A stretch of 7,043 nt of DNA from DAIDJM01 sp964250215. GTDB lineage: Bacteria > Pseudomonadota > Alphaproteobacteria > Acetobacterales > Acetobacteraceae. Made by a program: the position numbers and the translations under genes. Each line of letters opens with the position of its first letter. The stretch's first letter is position 1. Below, piece by piece: positions 1 to 6,190 of this stretch. The stretch is from NCBI GenBank assembly GCA_964250215.1, contig CAXUEX010000141.1:1-7043 (forward strand), given 5' to 3'. Under the pieces are notes generated by a model. That model was not told where the DNA came from, made no database searches, and worked only from the letters and a program-made list of their open reading frames with translations.

Positions 1-152
1 CCATCATGCCCGTCCACCTCTACGGCCAGTGCGCCGATATGGACGCCTTCACCCGCCTCCAGCAGCAGTACAACCTCCTCCTCATCGACGATTCCGCCCA
101 GGCCTTCGGAGCCACCTGGAACGGCATCCCCGCCCGCGCCCTCGGCGACGCT
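1..152 (+). pseudogene. DegT/DnrJ/EryC1/StrS family sugar aminotransferase, internal fragment
   Basis: The frame is open from the window edge (an Ile codon at 3-5 precedes the Met at 6), so that Met is internal and not a start. Numbered from it, residues 1-48 match the central part of PLP-dependent nucleotide-sugar aminotransferases: PVHLYGQ at 2-8, DMDAF at 11-15, then LLLIDDSAQAFGA at 24-36, equivalent to the family's conserved ED-AQ-HGA segment. In that segment Asp29 would contact the PLP pyridine nitrogen. The expected continuation after ALGD is a glycine/serine/phenylalanine stretch leading to the catalytic lysine. Instead, after about base 150 the translation becomes meaningless Ala/Arg-rich sequence lying antisense to the kinase gene. 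The catalytic lysine and the C-terminal domain are absent, so the piece cannot be active. All six leucines up to base 149 are CTC, whereas the neighbouring kinase mostly uses CTG. Family members make amino sugars for O-antigen, capsule or glycosylated metabolites. Confidence 0.8.
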
Positions 153-3107
153 CGCGCGGCCGGACAGCATGATCGCCGGGCCGCACCCCGCCGCTCTGCG
201 CACGGTCCGCCGGCCGCGCAGGCGCTCGGCGCGCTCGCGCATGCCGCGCAGGCCGTAATGGCCGTGGCGGCCACCCTGCGCCAGCACGTCCGCACCGATG
301 CCGACGCCGTCGTCCCAGAAGCTGATTCGCAGCTCGCGGTCGCCGTAGGTGACGCTAGCTTCCAGGCGTTGCGCGGCCGCGTGGCGCTGCACGTTCGCGA
401 TCGCCTCCTCGCCGATCCTTGCCAGCTCCTCGGCCACCTCCGCGCCGAGCGGCCGCGCAGCCCCTTCCACCGTCACCCGAAGCCGGGTTCGTGGGGCAAG
501 CGCCAGGCGTTCGGCGGCTGCGGCGAAACTTTGCGGCACGTCGCGCGGCGGCTCCGTCTCGCGCAGATCCACCAGGCGCGCGCGGCCCTCGAGCAGCACG
601 TTGTCGGCCAGGTCCATCGCCTCTTCCAGCTTGCGGCGGCTCGTATGGTCCGGCGCCAGCCCTGCCAGAGCGGCCTGGAACCGCAGCATCAGCCCGCCGA
701 AGCCTTGCAGCAGCGTATCGTGCAGCTCGCGTGCGATGCGCTCGCGCTCGGCCAGACGCGCCTCGAAGCGGTCGCGTAGCCGGCGTGACGAGACTAGCAG
801 GTGCCGCGACCAGGCGAGCCATACCAGGCACGCCGCCAGCAGAAGGCAGAGCAGCGCGAAGGGCACGCTTTGCACGAAGGTCGGCGGGATGACGATGGGG
901 ATCGCGGCCCCTGTGGTGTTCCAGACGCCGTCGCCGTTGCGGGCGATCACGTGGAAGACATAACGGCCTGGTGCCAGGCGCGTGTAGAAGGCCTGGCGCC
1001 GCCCGCCCGCCTCCACCCACTCGTCTTCAAGCCCTTCGAGGCGGTAGCGGAACGCCACCTGCTCCGGCTTGGACAGGCTGAGAGCCGCGTAATCCACCTG
1101 GATTGCCGCCGTGCCGGCCTCCAGCGTCAGCGCGCCGTGGGGATACGGGTGTTCCTGGCCGCGCGCGGCCACGCTGCGCACCACGATGGGCGGCGGCGCG
1201 CCGAGGCGGGCGAGGCGCGCGGGATCGACAAAGGCCACCCCGTGGCTCTGGACAAGCCATAGGCGCCGCCCGTCGCCGGAGGCGATCGCGGTTGGCGTGC
1301 CGTGGTCCTGCTGGGCCACGCCGGGCAGGCCGTCCGCCAGATCCAGCAGGTCGAAGCGCAATGCGGCGCCTGGCGCGGCCAGCGCGGCTTCGAAATCGCG
1401 TTCGGTTATGCGCAGCAGGCCCGCGATGCCGTTGACCCAGATCGCACCACCGACTCGCGCGATTCCCGTCACCCGGCTCAGCGCCGGCAATCGGTCTGAC
1501 GCGACAGTGCGGAACCGGCCGGCCGTGAATTGCGCAACGCCGTCTTCGCCGCCTACCAATAGGTCATCGCCGTGCAGCGCGAGGATGTTGACCGTCCCGA
1601 TCGCCAGGCCTTGCTCCGGACCGAATGGCATCAGACGGTCGCCGACGCGGCGGAAGATACGCTCGCCGGCATAGAACCAGGACCCTCCACCCGGTCCGGA
1701 CACCGTGTGCAATGACGCGGCCAAGTTTGCGTCACCGCCGGGATCGAAATGCTGCCAGAGGCCGGCTTTCGCGCGGAAGAACACACCGCCCGGCTCGACG
1801 CTGACCCACTGCGTGCCGGCCTCGTCCTCGCTCCAGGAGCAGATCGCCGCGCCACCGCCCGACGGCCCGGGCAGGGGCTTCACGCCGCCGCCGCCGACGC
1901 TCAGCAGGCCGCCGCCGACGATGCCCACGACCAGCGTGCCGTCGTCACGTGGCTGCAGAAGGGTCGCTGGCGCCGGCAACCGCGCCACCATTTCGCCCGG
2001 CCCATTGCCGTCGATGCGCCGCAGCGCGTTGCCGGCGGTGACGAACACGCCCGCGCCAGGCTCCGCGGTGGCCTCGAAGCCGCCGCGCACAGTCTCCGGC
2101 AAGCCGAGTGCCGCGACGGCGCTGGCCGCCCTGAAGCGGTCCAGCCCAAGATTGGAGCCTACCCAGATATCACCCTCGCGATCCTCCACCAGCGATACCG
2201 CCACGTCGGACGTCAGGCCGGCGGCAGCCGTGAACCGCTCAAAGCGGGGCGCGGGCGAGTCCAGGGCCGTCACACGGGCGATGCCGCCGTCCTTCGTGCT
2301 TTCCCAAAGTGCGCCGTCGCGGTCGAAGATGGCGCGGTCGGTGATCAGCGCGTCCGCGCCAGGGAGCATGGGGATGGGGGTAGGCTCGCCACGGACCGGG
2401 GACAGGATTGCTTCCCTGCTGCCCGCCGAACACCAGATGCGCCCGTCTGGCGATTGGAGAAGCCGAACCCTCGGCCAGGTCCCGGCCATAGGTCGGAACC
2501 GCCGTTCGCCTGGACGCAACACGAGCACCTGCGCCTCGCTCGCTGCCCAGACCGTGTCGTCACGGGCCGCAAGCACGCTGTAGAACCCGCCGTCCGGCAC
2601 ACCCCATTTCGCGTCGAGCCGCACCCAGCGCTGTCCGTCGAAACGAGCCAAGCCGCCGTTCGGCTGGTTGCCAAAAGCTGCCCAGATCGTGCCGTCCGGC
2701 GCTTCGGCCAGTTGCTGCACGCTGCCCGGCGCCGGGGCGCCGAAGGTCCGCAGCCTTCCGTCCACCAGGCGCGACACCTCGCCGGCGTAGCTGCCGATCC
2801 ACAGGCTGCCGTCATGCGCGGCCAGCAACGACGTGATGTTGCGCGAGGGCAGCTTGTCGCCGTCCGGATGCACGGCTTCGAAGCGCAGCCCGTCGAAACG
2901 GTAGAGGCCCTCCCCGGTGCCGAGCCAGAGGAAGCCATCCACTGCCTGAGCCAGCGCCCAGACGTCGGCGGGCGCGCCGGATTCAAGCGTCCAGGCAGTG
3001 TGGTGCAGCTGCGGCAGGAGGCGGTCCGGGCTGAGGGCGCGGCCTGCGCCGGACACGAACAGGGTGGCGAGCCCGAGGACCGCGCCCGCGAGGCGCATCG
3101 GCTTCAT
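1..3107 (-). CDS. Reg_prop/Y_Y_Y sensor histidine kinase (HisKA_3, HATPase_c), 3' end lost
   Basis: This hybrid membrane sensor should detect a periplasmic ligand and phosphorylate a response regulator, usually LuxR/NarL type. From the ATG at 3107, residues 1-24 form a signal peptide (cleavage likely after GRA). Residues 48-77 hold the first propeller repeat (VWALAQ, then DGFLWLGTGEGLYRFDG), followed by further D-G-x-(I/L)-W repeats to about 630. A Y_Y_Y domain spans about 668-735 (FRYRLEGL, W697), and a transmembrane helix about 748-768. The HisKA_3 box has His796 in ERIARELHDTLLQGFGG. The HATPase domain shows Asn905 (N box, EEAIANVQRHA), DDGVGIG at 932-938 and GHYGLRGM at 949-956. Family resemblance fades around residue 986 (base 150), a few residues from the usual end. 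No stop follows, and the frame continues antisense through the aminotransferase fragment to the window edge. No clear Shine-Dalgarno precedes the start; Met4 is an alternative. No response regulator is visible nearby. Confidence 0.88.
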   Translation of the reverse strand, partial: MKPMRLAGAVLGLATLFVSGAGRALSPDRLLPQLHHTAWTLESGAPADVWALAQAVDGFLWLGTGEGLYRFDGLRFEAVHPDGDKLPSRNITSLLAAHDGSLWIGSYAGEVSRLVDGRLRTFGAPAPGSVQQLAEAPDGTIWAAFGNQPNGGLARFDGQRWVRLDAKWGVPDGGFYSVLAARDDTVWAASEAQVLVLRPGERRFRPMAGTWPRVRLLQSPDGRIWCSAGSREAILSPVRGEPTPIPMLPGADALITDRAIFDRDGALWESTKDGGIARVTALDSPAPRFERFTAAAGLTSDVAVSLVEDREGDIWVGSNLGLDRFRAASAVAALGLPETVRGGFEATAEPGAGVFVTAGNALRRIDGNGPGEMVARLPAPATLLQPRDDGTLVVGIVGGGLLSVGGGGVKPLPGPSGGGAAICSWSEDEAGTQWVSVEPGGVFFRAKAGLWQHFDPGGDANLAASLHTVSGPGGGSWFYAGERIFRRVGDRLMPFGPEQGLAIGTVNILALHGDDLLVGGEDGVAQFTAGRFRTVASDRLPALSRVTGIARVGGAIWVNGIAGLLRITERDFEAALAAPGAALRFDLLDLADGLPGVAQQDHGTPTAIASGDGRRLWLVQSHGVAFVDPARLARLGAPPPIVVRSVAARGQEHPYPHGALTLEAGTAAIQVDYAALSLSKPEQVAFRYRLEGLEDEWVEAGGRRQAFYTRLAPGRYVFHVIARNGDGVWNTTGAAIPIVIPPTFVQSVPFALLCLLLAACLVWLAWSRHLLVSSRRLRDRFEARLAERERIARELHDTLLQGFGGLMLRFQAALAGLAPDHTSRRKLEEAMDLADNVLLEGRARLVDLRETEPPRDVPQSFAAAAERLALAPRTRLRVTVEGAARPLGAEVAEELARIGEEAIANVQRHAAAQRLEASVTYGDRELRISFWDDGVGIGADVLAQGGRHGHYGLRGMRERAERLRGRRTVRRAAGCGPAIMLSGRASVAEGAGGDAVPGGSEGLGGIVDEEEVVLLLEAGEGVHIGALAVEVDGHD

Positions 3108-3382
3108 GCCGATAGCGCGGCCCAAAGGCCGTTCCGGCGGCGTGCCATCGCCTCGCCATCAGCTGGAGGAAGCGGTCCTCCGAACGAAAAAGGAACCAAA
3201 ACCATCTGCTCCCCGCCAACAACGTTCCGGATGAGGTTACGACGGCGGTTGTGGAAGCCCGAACATTCTTTACGAGAAACTCAGACTAGTCCGCGCCCGC
3301 TCGCAATTCTACATCGTTCGCAACGTCTGACACACACCCAAAAGAGGGATGGATCGGTGCCCGCATTGGGGCGTGCGGCGCG
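3108..3382. other. Divergent intergenic spacer between the kinase and the DoxX-like gene
   Basis: This 275-bp gap separates two divergently transcribed genes and must hold the promoter for each. Its central part (about 3220-3345) is visibly less GC-rich than the flanking genes, as expected of a promoter region. I could not pick a convincing -35/-10 pair on either strand, nor an operator palindrome longer than a few bases. Several reading frames cross it, but none has recognisable protein sequence. Confidence 0.5.
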
Positions 3383-3763
3383 GTGTTTTTCGGCTACGCC
3401 GCGACCGTGAAACGCGGCTTGCTAACATTCCCGGACGGGTGGTCCGGATTGGCGCTCCTGACCCTGCGGCTTTCGTTGGCGGGGATCCTGGCCGCGACGC
3501 CGGTTGTTGCCGCCTTGCCGCCCTGGGCCCCTCTGGTGTCCGACGTGCTCGGGCTGGCTGTCCTGATCGGCGCCTTCACCCGCCTGGCCGCGGCCGTGTC
3601 GGCGGCTTGCCTGGCCGGCGCTGGGGTGCTCGCCGGCGGCGGCGGCGGGGTGGTCCTGGCGCTGCACGGCCTGGATGCAGCCTCCCTGGCGCTGCTGGGC
3701 GCCGGCGCCTACTCGACCGACGCGCGGCTGTTCGGCCGCCGCGTCATTACGCTACAGGACTGA
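3383..3763 (+). CDS. Small DoxX-like integral membrane protein
   Basis: A protein of about 118-126 residues with three or four hydrophobic segments. Numbered from the GTG at 3383, they are about 22-45 (LALLTLRLSLAGILAATPVV), 51-85 (LVSDVLGLAVLIGAF, then a Gly/Ala-rich helix) and 90-108 (VVLALHGLDAASLALLGAGA). The C-terminal AYSTDARLFGRR resembles the 'GPGAYSxDARLFGRR' ending I recall from small DoxX-family membrane proteins, whose roles are mostly unknown. The start is uncertain. GTG at 3383 is the most upstream plausible codon, but GTG at 3407 gives VKRGLLTFPDGW, which looks more like a family N-terminus; neither has a clear Shine-Dalgarno. An AAAGAGGG at 3341-3348 abuts an ATG at 3349 that is in another frame. 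The gene is divergent from the kinase and separated from the downstream operon by hairpins, so it is probably monocistronic. Confidence 0.6.
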   Translation: MFFGYAATVKRGLLTFPDGWSGLALLTLRLSLAGILAATPVVAALPPWAPLVSDVLGLAVLIGAFTRLAAAVSAACLAGAGVLAGGGGGVVLALHGLDAASLALLGAGAYSTDARLFGRRVITLQD

Positions 3764-3825
3764 GCGCGGGCGCGTGTGTGACGTGGCCGTTCCACGATGA
3801 AACAGTCTCAGCAAGGAAGGAAGGC

Positions 3826-3858
3826 CTTCTTTTCTGAAGAAAAGAAGCAAAAGACTTT
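3826..3858 (+). terminator. Hairpin A, possible terminator of the DoxX-like gene
   Basis: A perfect 10-bp inverted repeat, CTTCTTTTCT (3826-3835) against AGAAAAGAAG (3838-3847), begins about 60 bp after the DoxX-like stop. The stem is AT-rich and the following bases (CAAAAGACTTT) are not a proper U-run, so it is a weak candidate for a factor-independent terminator. A structural or repeat role is equally possible. Confidence 0.4.
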
Positions 3859-3944
3859 CGCTCCCTGACGCTGTGTCAGCCGCCGCGCAGCGTCCGGAGA
3901 TACCCGGTTGTTTCCAATGCGACAGGAGCAAGTTTTTTGAATCC

Positions 3945-3985
3945 GCGGTCCTTTTTTCAAAAAAAGGACTGCTTGCCTTTTTTCC
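3945..3985 (+). terminator. Hairpin B, intrinsic-terminator-like
   Basis: A 13-bp stem pairs 3945-3957 (GCGGTCCTTTTTT) with 3960-3972 (AAAAAAGGACTGC), containing one G-T pair and a two-base loop. TTGCC and a six-T run (3978-3983) follow on the + strand, giving the shape of a rho-independent terminator. On the - strand the stem is followed by GCGGATTCAAAAAACTT, without a T-run. It would separate transcripts from the left from the SDR operon starting at 4130. Confidence 0.5.
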
Positions 3986-4116
3986 CTGCAAATGAAGCCG
4001 CGATGCTCCCCCAAAAGGATGACCGTCGAGCCACCCCGATGGGTCTCCTGCGTGCATGGCGGACCGCCCAATTCTGTGGCCAGCGAAACGCCGCATGGCG
4101 TGTGTCGCCGGAACGC

Positions 4117-4123
4117 AGGGAGA
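4117..4123 (+). promoter_or_regulatory. Shine-Dalgarno AGGGAGA fixing the first SDR start
   Basis: AGGGAGA lies 6 bases before the ATG at 4130. It decides in favour of that start over an in-frame ATG at 3992, whose 46-residue extension shows no SDR features and covers the spacer next to the hairpins. Confidence 0.75.
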
Positions 4124-4129
4124 CGCATC

Positions 4130-4876
4130 ATGAGCAAGCCGATCGTTTTGATCACTGGCGCCTTGACGGGTATCGGCCGCGCCGCCGCCTTTGCCTTCGC
4201 CCGTGAAGGCGCCCGCATCGTTTTGGCTGGGCGTCATGCCGAGAGCGGCGAGGCGCTCGCCAGCGAACTCCGCGACATGGACGCGGAAGCGGAGTTCGTC
4301 CTGGCTGACGTCCGCCGCGAAGACGACGTGCGCGCCATGGTGGACAGGACGGTCGCGCGCTTCGGCCGGCTGGACGCGGCCGTCAACAACGCCGGCACCG
4401 AGGGCAGGCCGGGGCCGGTGACGGAGCAGACCGCAGCGAGCTACGCCGCGACGTTCGACACCAACGTCCTGGGCGCGCTGCTCAGCATGAAGCACGAATT
4501 GCGCGTCATGCAGGCGCAAGGGGCAGGCAGCATCGTCAACGTATCCTCCACCTTCGGGCACGAGGGTGTGGCGGGCGCCTCCGTTTATGCGGCGAGCAAG
4601 CACGCGGTGGAAGGCATCACGAAGTCGGCGGCGCTGGAGGCCGCATCCTTCGGCGTGCGGGTCAACGCAGTGGCGCCTGGCCCGACGGAGACCGCGATGC
4701 TGGACCGCTTCACCGGTTCGGCGGAGCGTAAGGCGGCGCTGGGAAGCGGCGTGCCGGTCGGCCGCCTTGGCCGGCCCGAGGAGATTGCCGAGGCCATCGT
4801 GTTCCTTGCATCGGCGAAAGCGTCGTTCGTGACCGGGCATGTGCTGGCCGCGGATGGCGGTAAATCCGCAGGCTAA
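4130..4876 (+). CDS. Classical SDR family NAD(P)-dependent oxidoreductase (first)
   Basis: A 248-residue classical short-chain dehydrogenase/reductase, the usual family length. The Rossmann cofactor motif TGALTGIG lies at residues 9-16, an adenine-pocket Asp60-Val61 follows, and NNAG is at 86-89. The catalytic tetrad is Asn112, Ser140, Tyr153 and Lys157 (YAASK). Downstream of it are VNAVAPGPTET and the C-terminal substrate region ending FVTGHVLAADGG. After the second beta strand the sequence is AGR (33-35), with no Asp at the NAD-selecting position and a nearby Arg, which mildly favours NADP(H). It should interconvert an alcohol and a ketone or aldehyde in the cytosol; the substrate is not predictable. 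It is the first gene of a five-gene co-directional set, 47 bp upstream of the SnoaL-like gene. Confidence 0.93.
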   Translation: MSKPIVLITGALTGIGRAAAFAFAREGARIVLAGRHAESGEALASELRDMDAEAEFVLADVRREDDVRAMVDRTVARFGRLDAAVNNAGTEGRPGPVTEQTAASYAATFDTNVLGALLSMKHELRVMQAQGAGSIVNVSSTFGHEGVAGASVYAASKHAVEGITKSAALEAASFGVRVNAVAPGPTETAMLDRFTGSAERKAALGSGVPVGRLGRPEEIAEAIVFLASAKASFVTGHVLAADGGKSAG

Positions 4877-4923
4877 AGAGTGCAACCACTCAAGCTGGCG
4901 GGCTCCGCAACCGACATAACCGG

Positions 4924-5337
4924 ATGCAAGATAACATGCTCGACTCTCTTCCGCGATCGAACAAGGCGCTTGTGCTGGACGCGTTCGACACGCTGTTCAA
5001 TCGGCGTGACTACGACGCGGCCCTTCGCTTCTGGTCGCCAGACTATATCCAGCACAGCGCGCATATTGCACCTGGACGAGACGGTCTGTTCGACCTGGTG
5101 CGTGCCGCGCCGGCCACCCTACGTTACGAGCACGCGCTGATCGTGGCGGAGGGCGATTTCGTCATCGTGCACGGACGGTTCTCGGGCCACGGCCGGGCTG
5201 CTGCGTGGATTGCGGCGGACATCCTGCGCATTGCAGATGGTGTGCTGGCGGAACATTGGGACGTGCTGCAGGACGAAGTGGGCGAGGCCCTGTCCGTGAG
5301 TGGCCGGCCGATGTTCGGCCCAGCTTTCCCTCCATGA
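4924..5337 (+). CDS. SnoaL-like / NTF2-fold protein (COG4922-type putative aldol-condensation enzyme)
   Basis: A 137-residue single-domain protein of the NTF2-like cone fold. The family's helical start is seen as VLDAFDTLFNRRDYDAALRFW (17-37), then the hallmark DYIQHSAHIAPGRDG (40-54), beta strands including VIVHGRFSGHG (80-90), and the signature ADILRIADGVLAEHWDVLQ (98-116). These match the group annotated 'predicted SnoaL-like aldol condensation-catalyzing enzyme'; His44, His47, His111 and Asp113 line the expected cavity. Related folds include polyketide cyclases, ketosteroid isomerase and epoxide hydrolases, and this group's activity is generally inferred rather than shown. The ATG at 4924 has no strong Shine-Dalgarno, and Met5 (4936) is an alternative start. 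It lies between two SDRs, 82 bp before the second, suggesting a step on the same metabolite. Confidence 0.85.
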   Translation: MQDNMLDSLPRSNKALVLDAFDTLFNRRDYDAALRFWSPDYIQHSAHIAPGRDGLFDLVRAAPATLRYEHALIVAEGDFVIVHGRFSGHGRAAAWIAADILRIADGVLAEHWDVLQDEVGEALSVSGRPMFGPAFPP

Positions 5338-5404
5338 GTCCGCGGCGCCGATCCAGCATCGCGTTCTGAAACCAGGTGTGCCGCCCAGAGGCGGTGCTCA
5401 ACCC

Positions 5405-5411
5405 AGAGGAG
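5405..5411 (+). promoter_or_regulatory. Shine-Dalgarno AGAGGAG fixing the second SDR start
   Basis: AGAGGAG sits 8 bases before the ATG at 5420. It supports that start against an in-frame upstream ATG at 5300 that would overlap the end of the SnoaL-like gene and add 40 residues with no SDR character. Confidence 0.8.
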
Positions 5412-5419
5412 TTTTCGAT

Positions 5420-6160
5420 ATGGCTTACCTGAAGAACAAGACGGCGCTCGTCACCGGCGGCTCACGCGGCATAGGCGCCGGCATCGCCAAACGTCTGGCG
5501 GCCGAGGGCGCCAACGTGGCAATTACCTACACGAAGGGTGCGGATGCGGCCGCCGCCGTGGTGGCGGAGATCGAACATGCCGGCGGCAAGGCCATCGCCA
5601 TCCAGGCGGACGCGGTGGATGCGGCCGCGGTGACTGCGGCAGTCGAGAAGACCGTCGCAGCGTTCGGGCGGCTTGATGTGCTGGTGAACAATGCCGGCAC
5701 GGCGATCCCGAAGCCGTTCGCAGAGGCGTCTCTCGAGGAACTCGACCGCGTTATCGACATCAACGTGCGCGGCACGTTTGCCACCACGCTTGCGGCGCTG
5801 AAGCACATCGAAGATGGCGGCCGGATCATTATGATCGGGTCCTGCGTGGGCGAGCGCAATTTGACGCCCGGGCTGGCCGCGTATGCGGCGACCAAAGGCG
5901 CCGTGAAGATGTTCGCACAGGGCTTGGCGCGTGAAGTCGGTGGCCGCGGGATCACGGTGAACAACATCCAGCCCGGGCCAATCGACACCGAACTAAACCC
6001 CGCCGCGGGCGACTGGGCGACGCCTCAAATCGCCAATACGGCGCTGAAACGGTACGGCCATGTCGAGGACATTGCAGCCATGGTGGCGTTCGTAGCAGGT
6101 CCGGAAGCCGACTATATCACGGGCGCGAGTCTGACGGTCGATGGCGGAACCAACGCTTGA
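5420..6160 (+). CDS. SDR family NAD(P)-dependent oxidoreductase (second, FabG-like)
   Basis: A 246-residue classical SDR with TGGSRGIG at residues 12-19, a second-strand end of ITYTKGAD (35-42) lacking the NAD-specifying Asp (suggesting NADP(H)), Asp64, and NNAG at 90-93. The catalytic residues are Asn115, Ser141, Tyr155 and Lys159 (YAATK). The substrate loop reads GSCVGERNLTPGL (140-152), followed by VNNIQPGPIDTE and a C-terminus of YITGASLTVDGG. This resembles the many proteins annotated as 3-oxoacyl-ACP reductase-like; a housekeeping FabG role is unlikely because no fatty-acid genes are nearby. It is clearly divergent from the first SDR (different loops and cofactor strand), so it is not a recent tandem duplicate and probably handles a different step or stereochemistry. 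The DUF3237 gene starts 30 bp downstream. Confidence 0.93.
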   Translation: MAYLKNKTALVTGGSRGIGAGIAKRLAAEGANVAITYTKGADAAAAVVAEIEHAGGKAIAIQADAVDAAAVTAAVEKTVAAFGRLDVLVNNAGTAIPKPFAEASLEELDRVIDINVRGTFATTLAALKHIEDGGRIIMIGSCVGERNLTPGLAAYAATKGAVKMFAQGLAREVGGRGITVNNIQPGPIDTELNPAAGDWATPQIANTALKRYGHVEDIAAMVAFVAGPEADYITGASLTVDGGTNA

Positions 6161-6190
6161 GGGCGGCAGGATTGTGACGAGGGGCGGCAG

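Larger units (their letters stand above)
3815..3985. repeat. Inverted pair of homologous hairpin repeats (REP/BIME-like)
   Basis: Copy A (3815-3864, + strand) reads GGAAGGAAGGC, then a perfect 10-bp stem (3826-3835 with 3838-3847, GA loop), then the tail CAAAAGACTTTCGCTCC. Copy B, read on the - strand from 3985 to 3925, gives GGAAAAAAGGC, a short AAGCA insertion, a perfect 10-bp core stem with a two-base loop, an 8-base insertion, then TCAAAAAACTTGCTCC. The outer flank, T-run/A-run stem and GCTCC-ended tail correspond in the same order, so these are diverged copies of one element in inverted orientation about 60 bp apart. The whole could fold into one larger imperfect cruciform. The arrangement resembles REP/BIME pairs. 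I recall this element style from Acetobacteraceae intergenic DNA but cannot verify that here. Confidence 0.6.
3764..4129. other. 366-bp gap with paired hairpin repeats, no supported gene
   Basis: No convincing coding sequence occurs here; frames crossing it on both strands give low-complexity or unrecognisable peptides. The left two thirds holds two inverted hairpin elements (3815-3864 and 3925-3985), described separately. Between them is a small 5-bp hairpin, CTGAC at 3865-3869 with GTCAG at 3875-3879. The right third (3986-4129) is the leader of the SDR operon and presumably carries its promoter, although I see no clear -35/-10 boxes. It includes the short palindrome GGCGGACCGCC and ends in a good ribosome binding site. 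Confidence 0.6.

Noticed and set aside
171..174. GATC site near the junction as a Sau3AI cloning scar
   Set aside because: Family resemblance on both sides breaks at about 150, some 20 bases from this site, so it does not explain the join, and GATC is common by chance.
355..1020. Shadow open frame on the - strand within the kinase region
   Set aside because: It is out of frame with the HisKA_3/HATPase_c motifs and low in complexity.
1749..3410. A 553-codon open frame on the + strand antisense to the kinase
   Set aside because: Composition is Arg/Ala/Pro/His-rich with no recognisable domain. It is the expected stop-poor shadow of a GC-rich gene, and the - strand frame has clear kinase motifs.
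3349..3837. A 162-codon + frame overlapping the DoxX-like gene
   Set aside because: The translation is Arg/Gly/Pro-rich without membrane segments, while the alternative frame gives clear hydrophobic helices and a recognisable C-terminus.
3815..3985. CRISPR array or riboswitch
   Set aside because: There are only two copies, in inverted orientation, with no regularly spaced direct repeats and no conserved riboswitch core.
3752..4885. A 377-codon frame antisense to the first SDR and the hairpin gap
   Set aside because: It crosses the hairpin repeats, lacks recognisable domains, and the opposite strand encodes an intact SDR with a good ribosome binding site.
4130..6160. Recent tandem duplication of the two SDR genes
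   Set aside because: The proteins share only family motifs; loops, second-strand ends and the Ser-to-Tyr spacing (13 versus 14) differ, so they diverged long ago.
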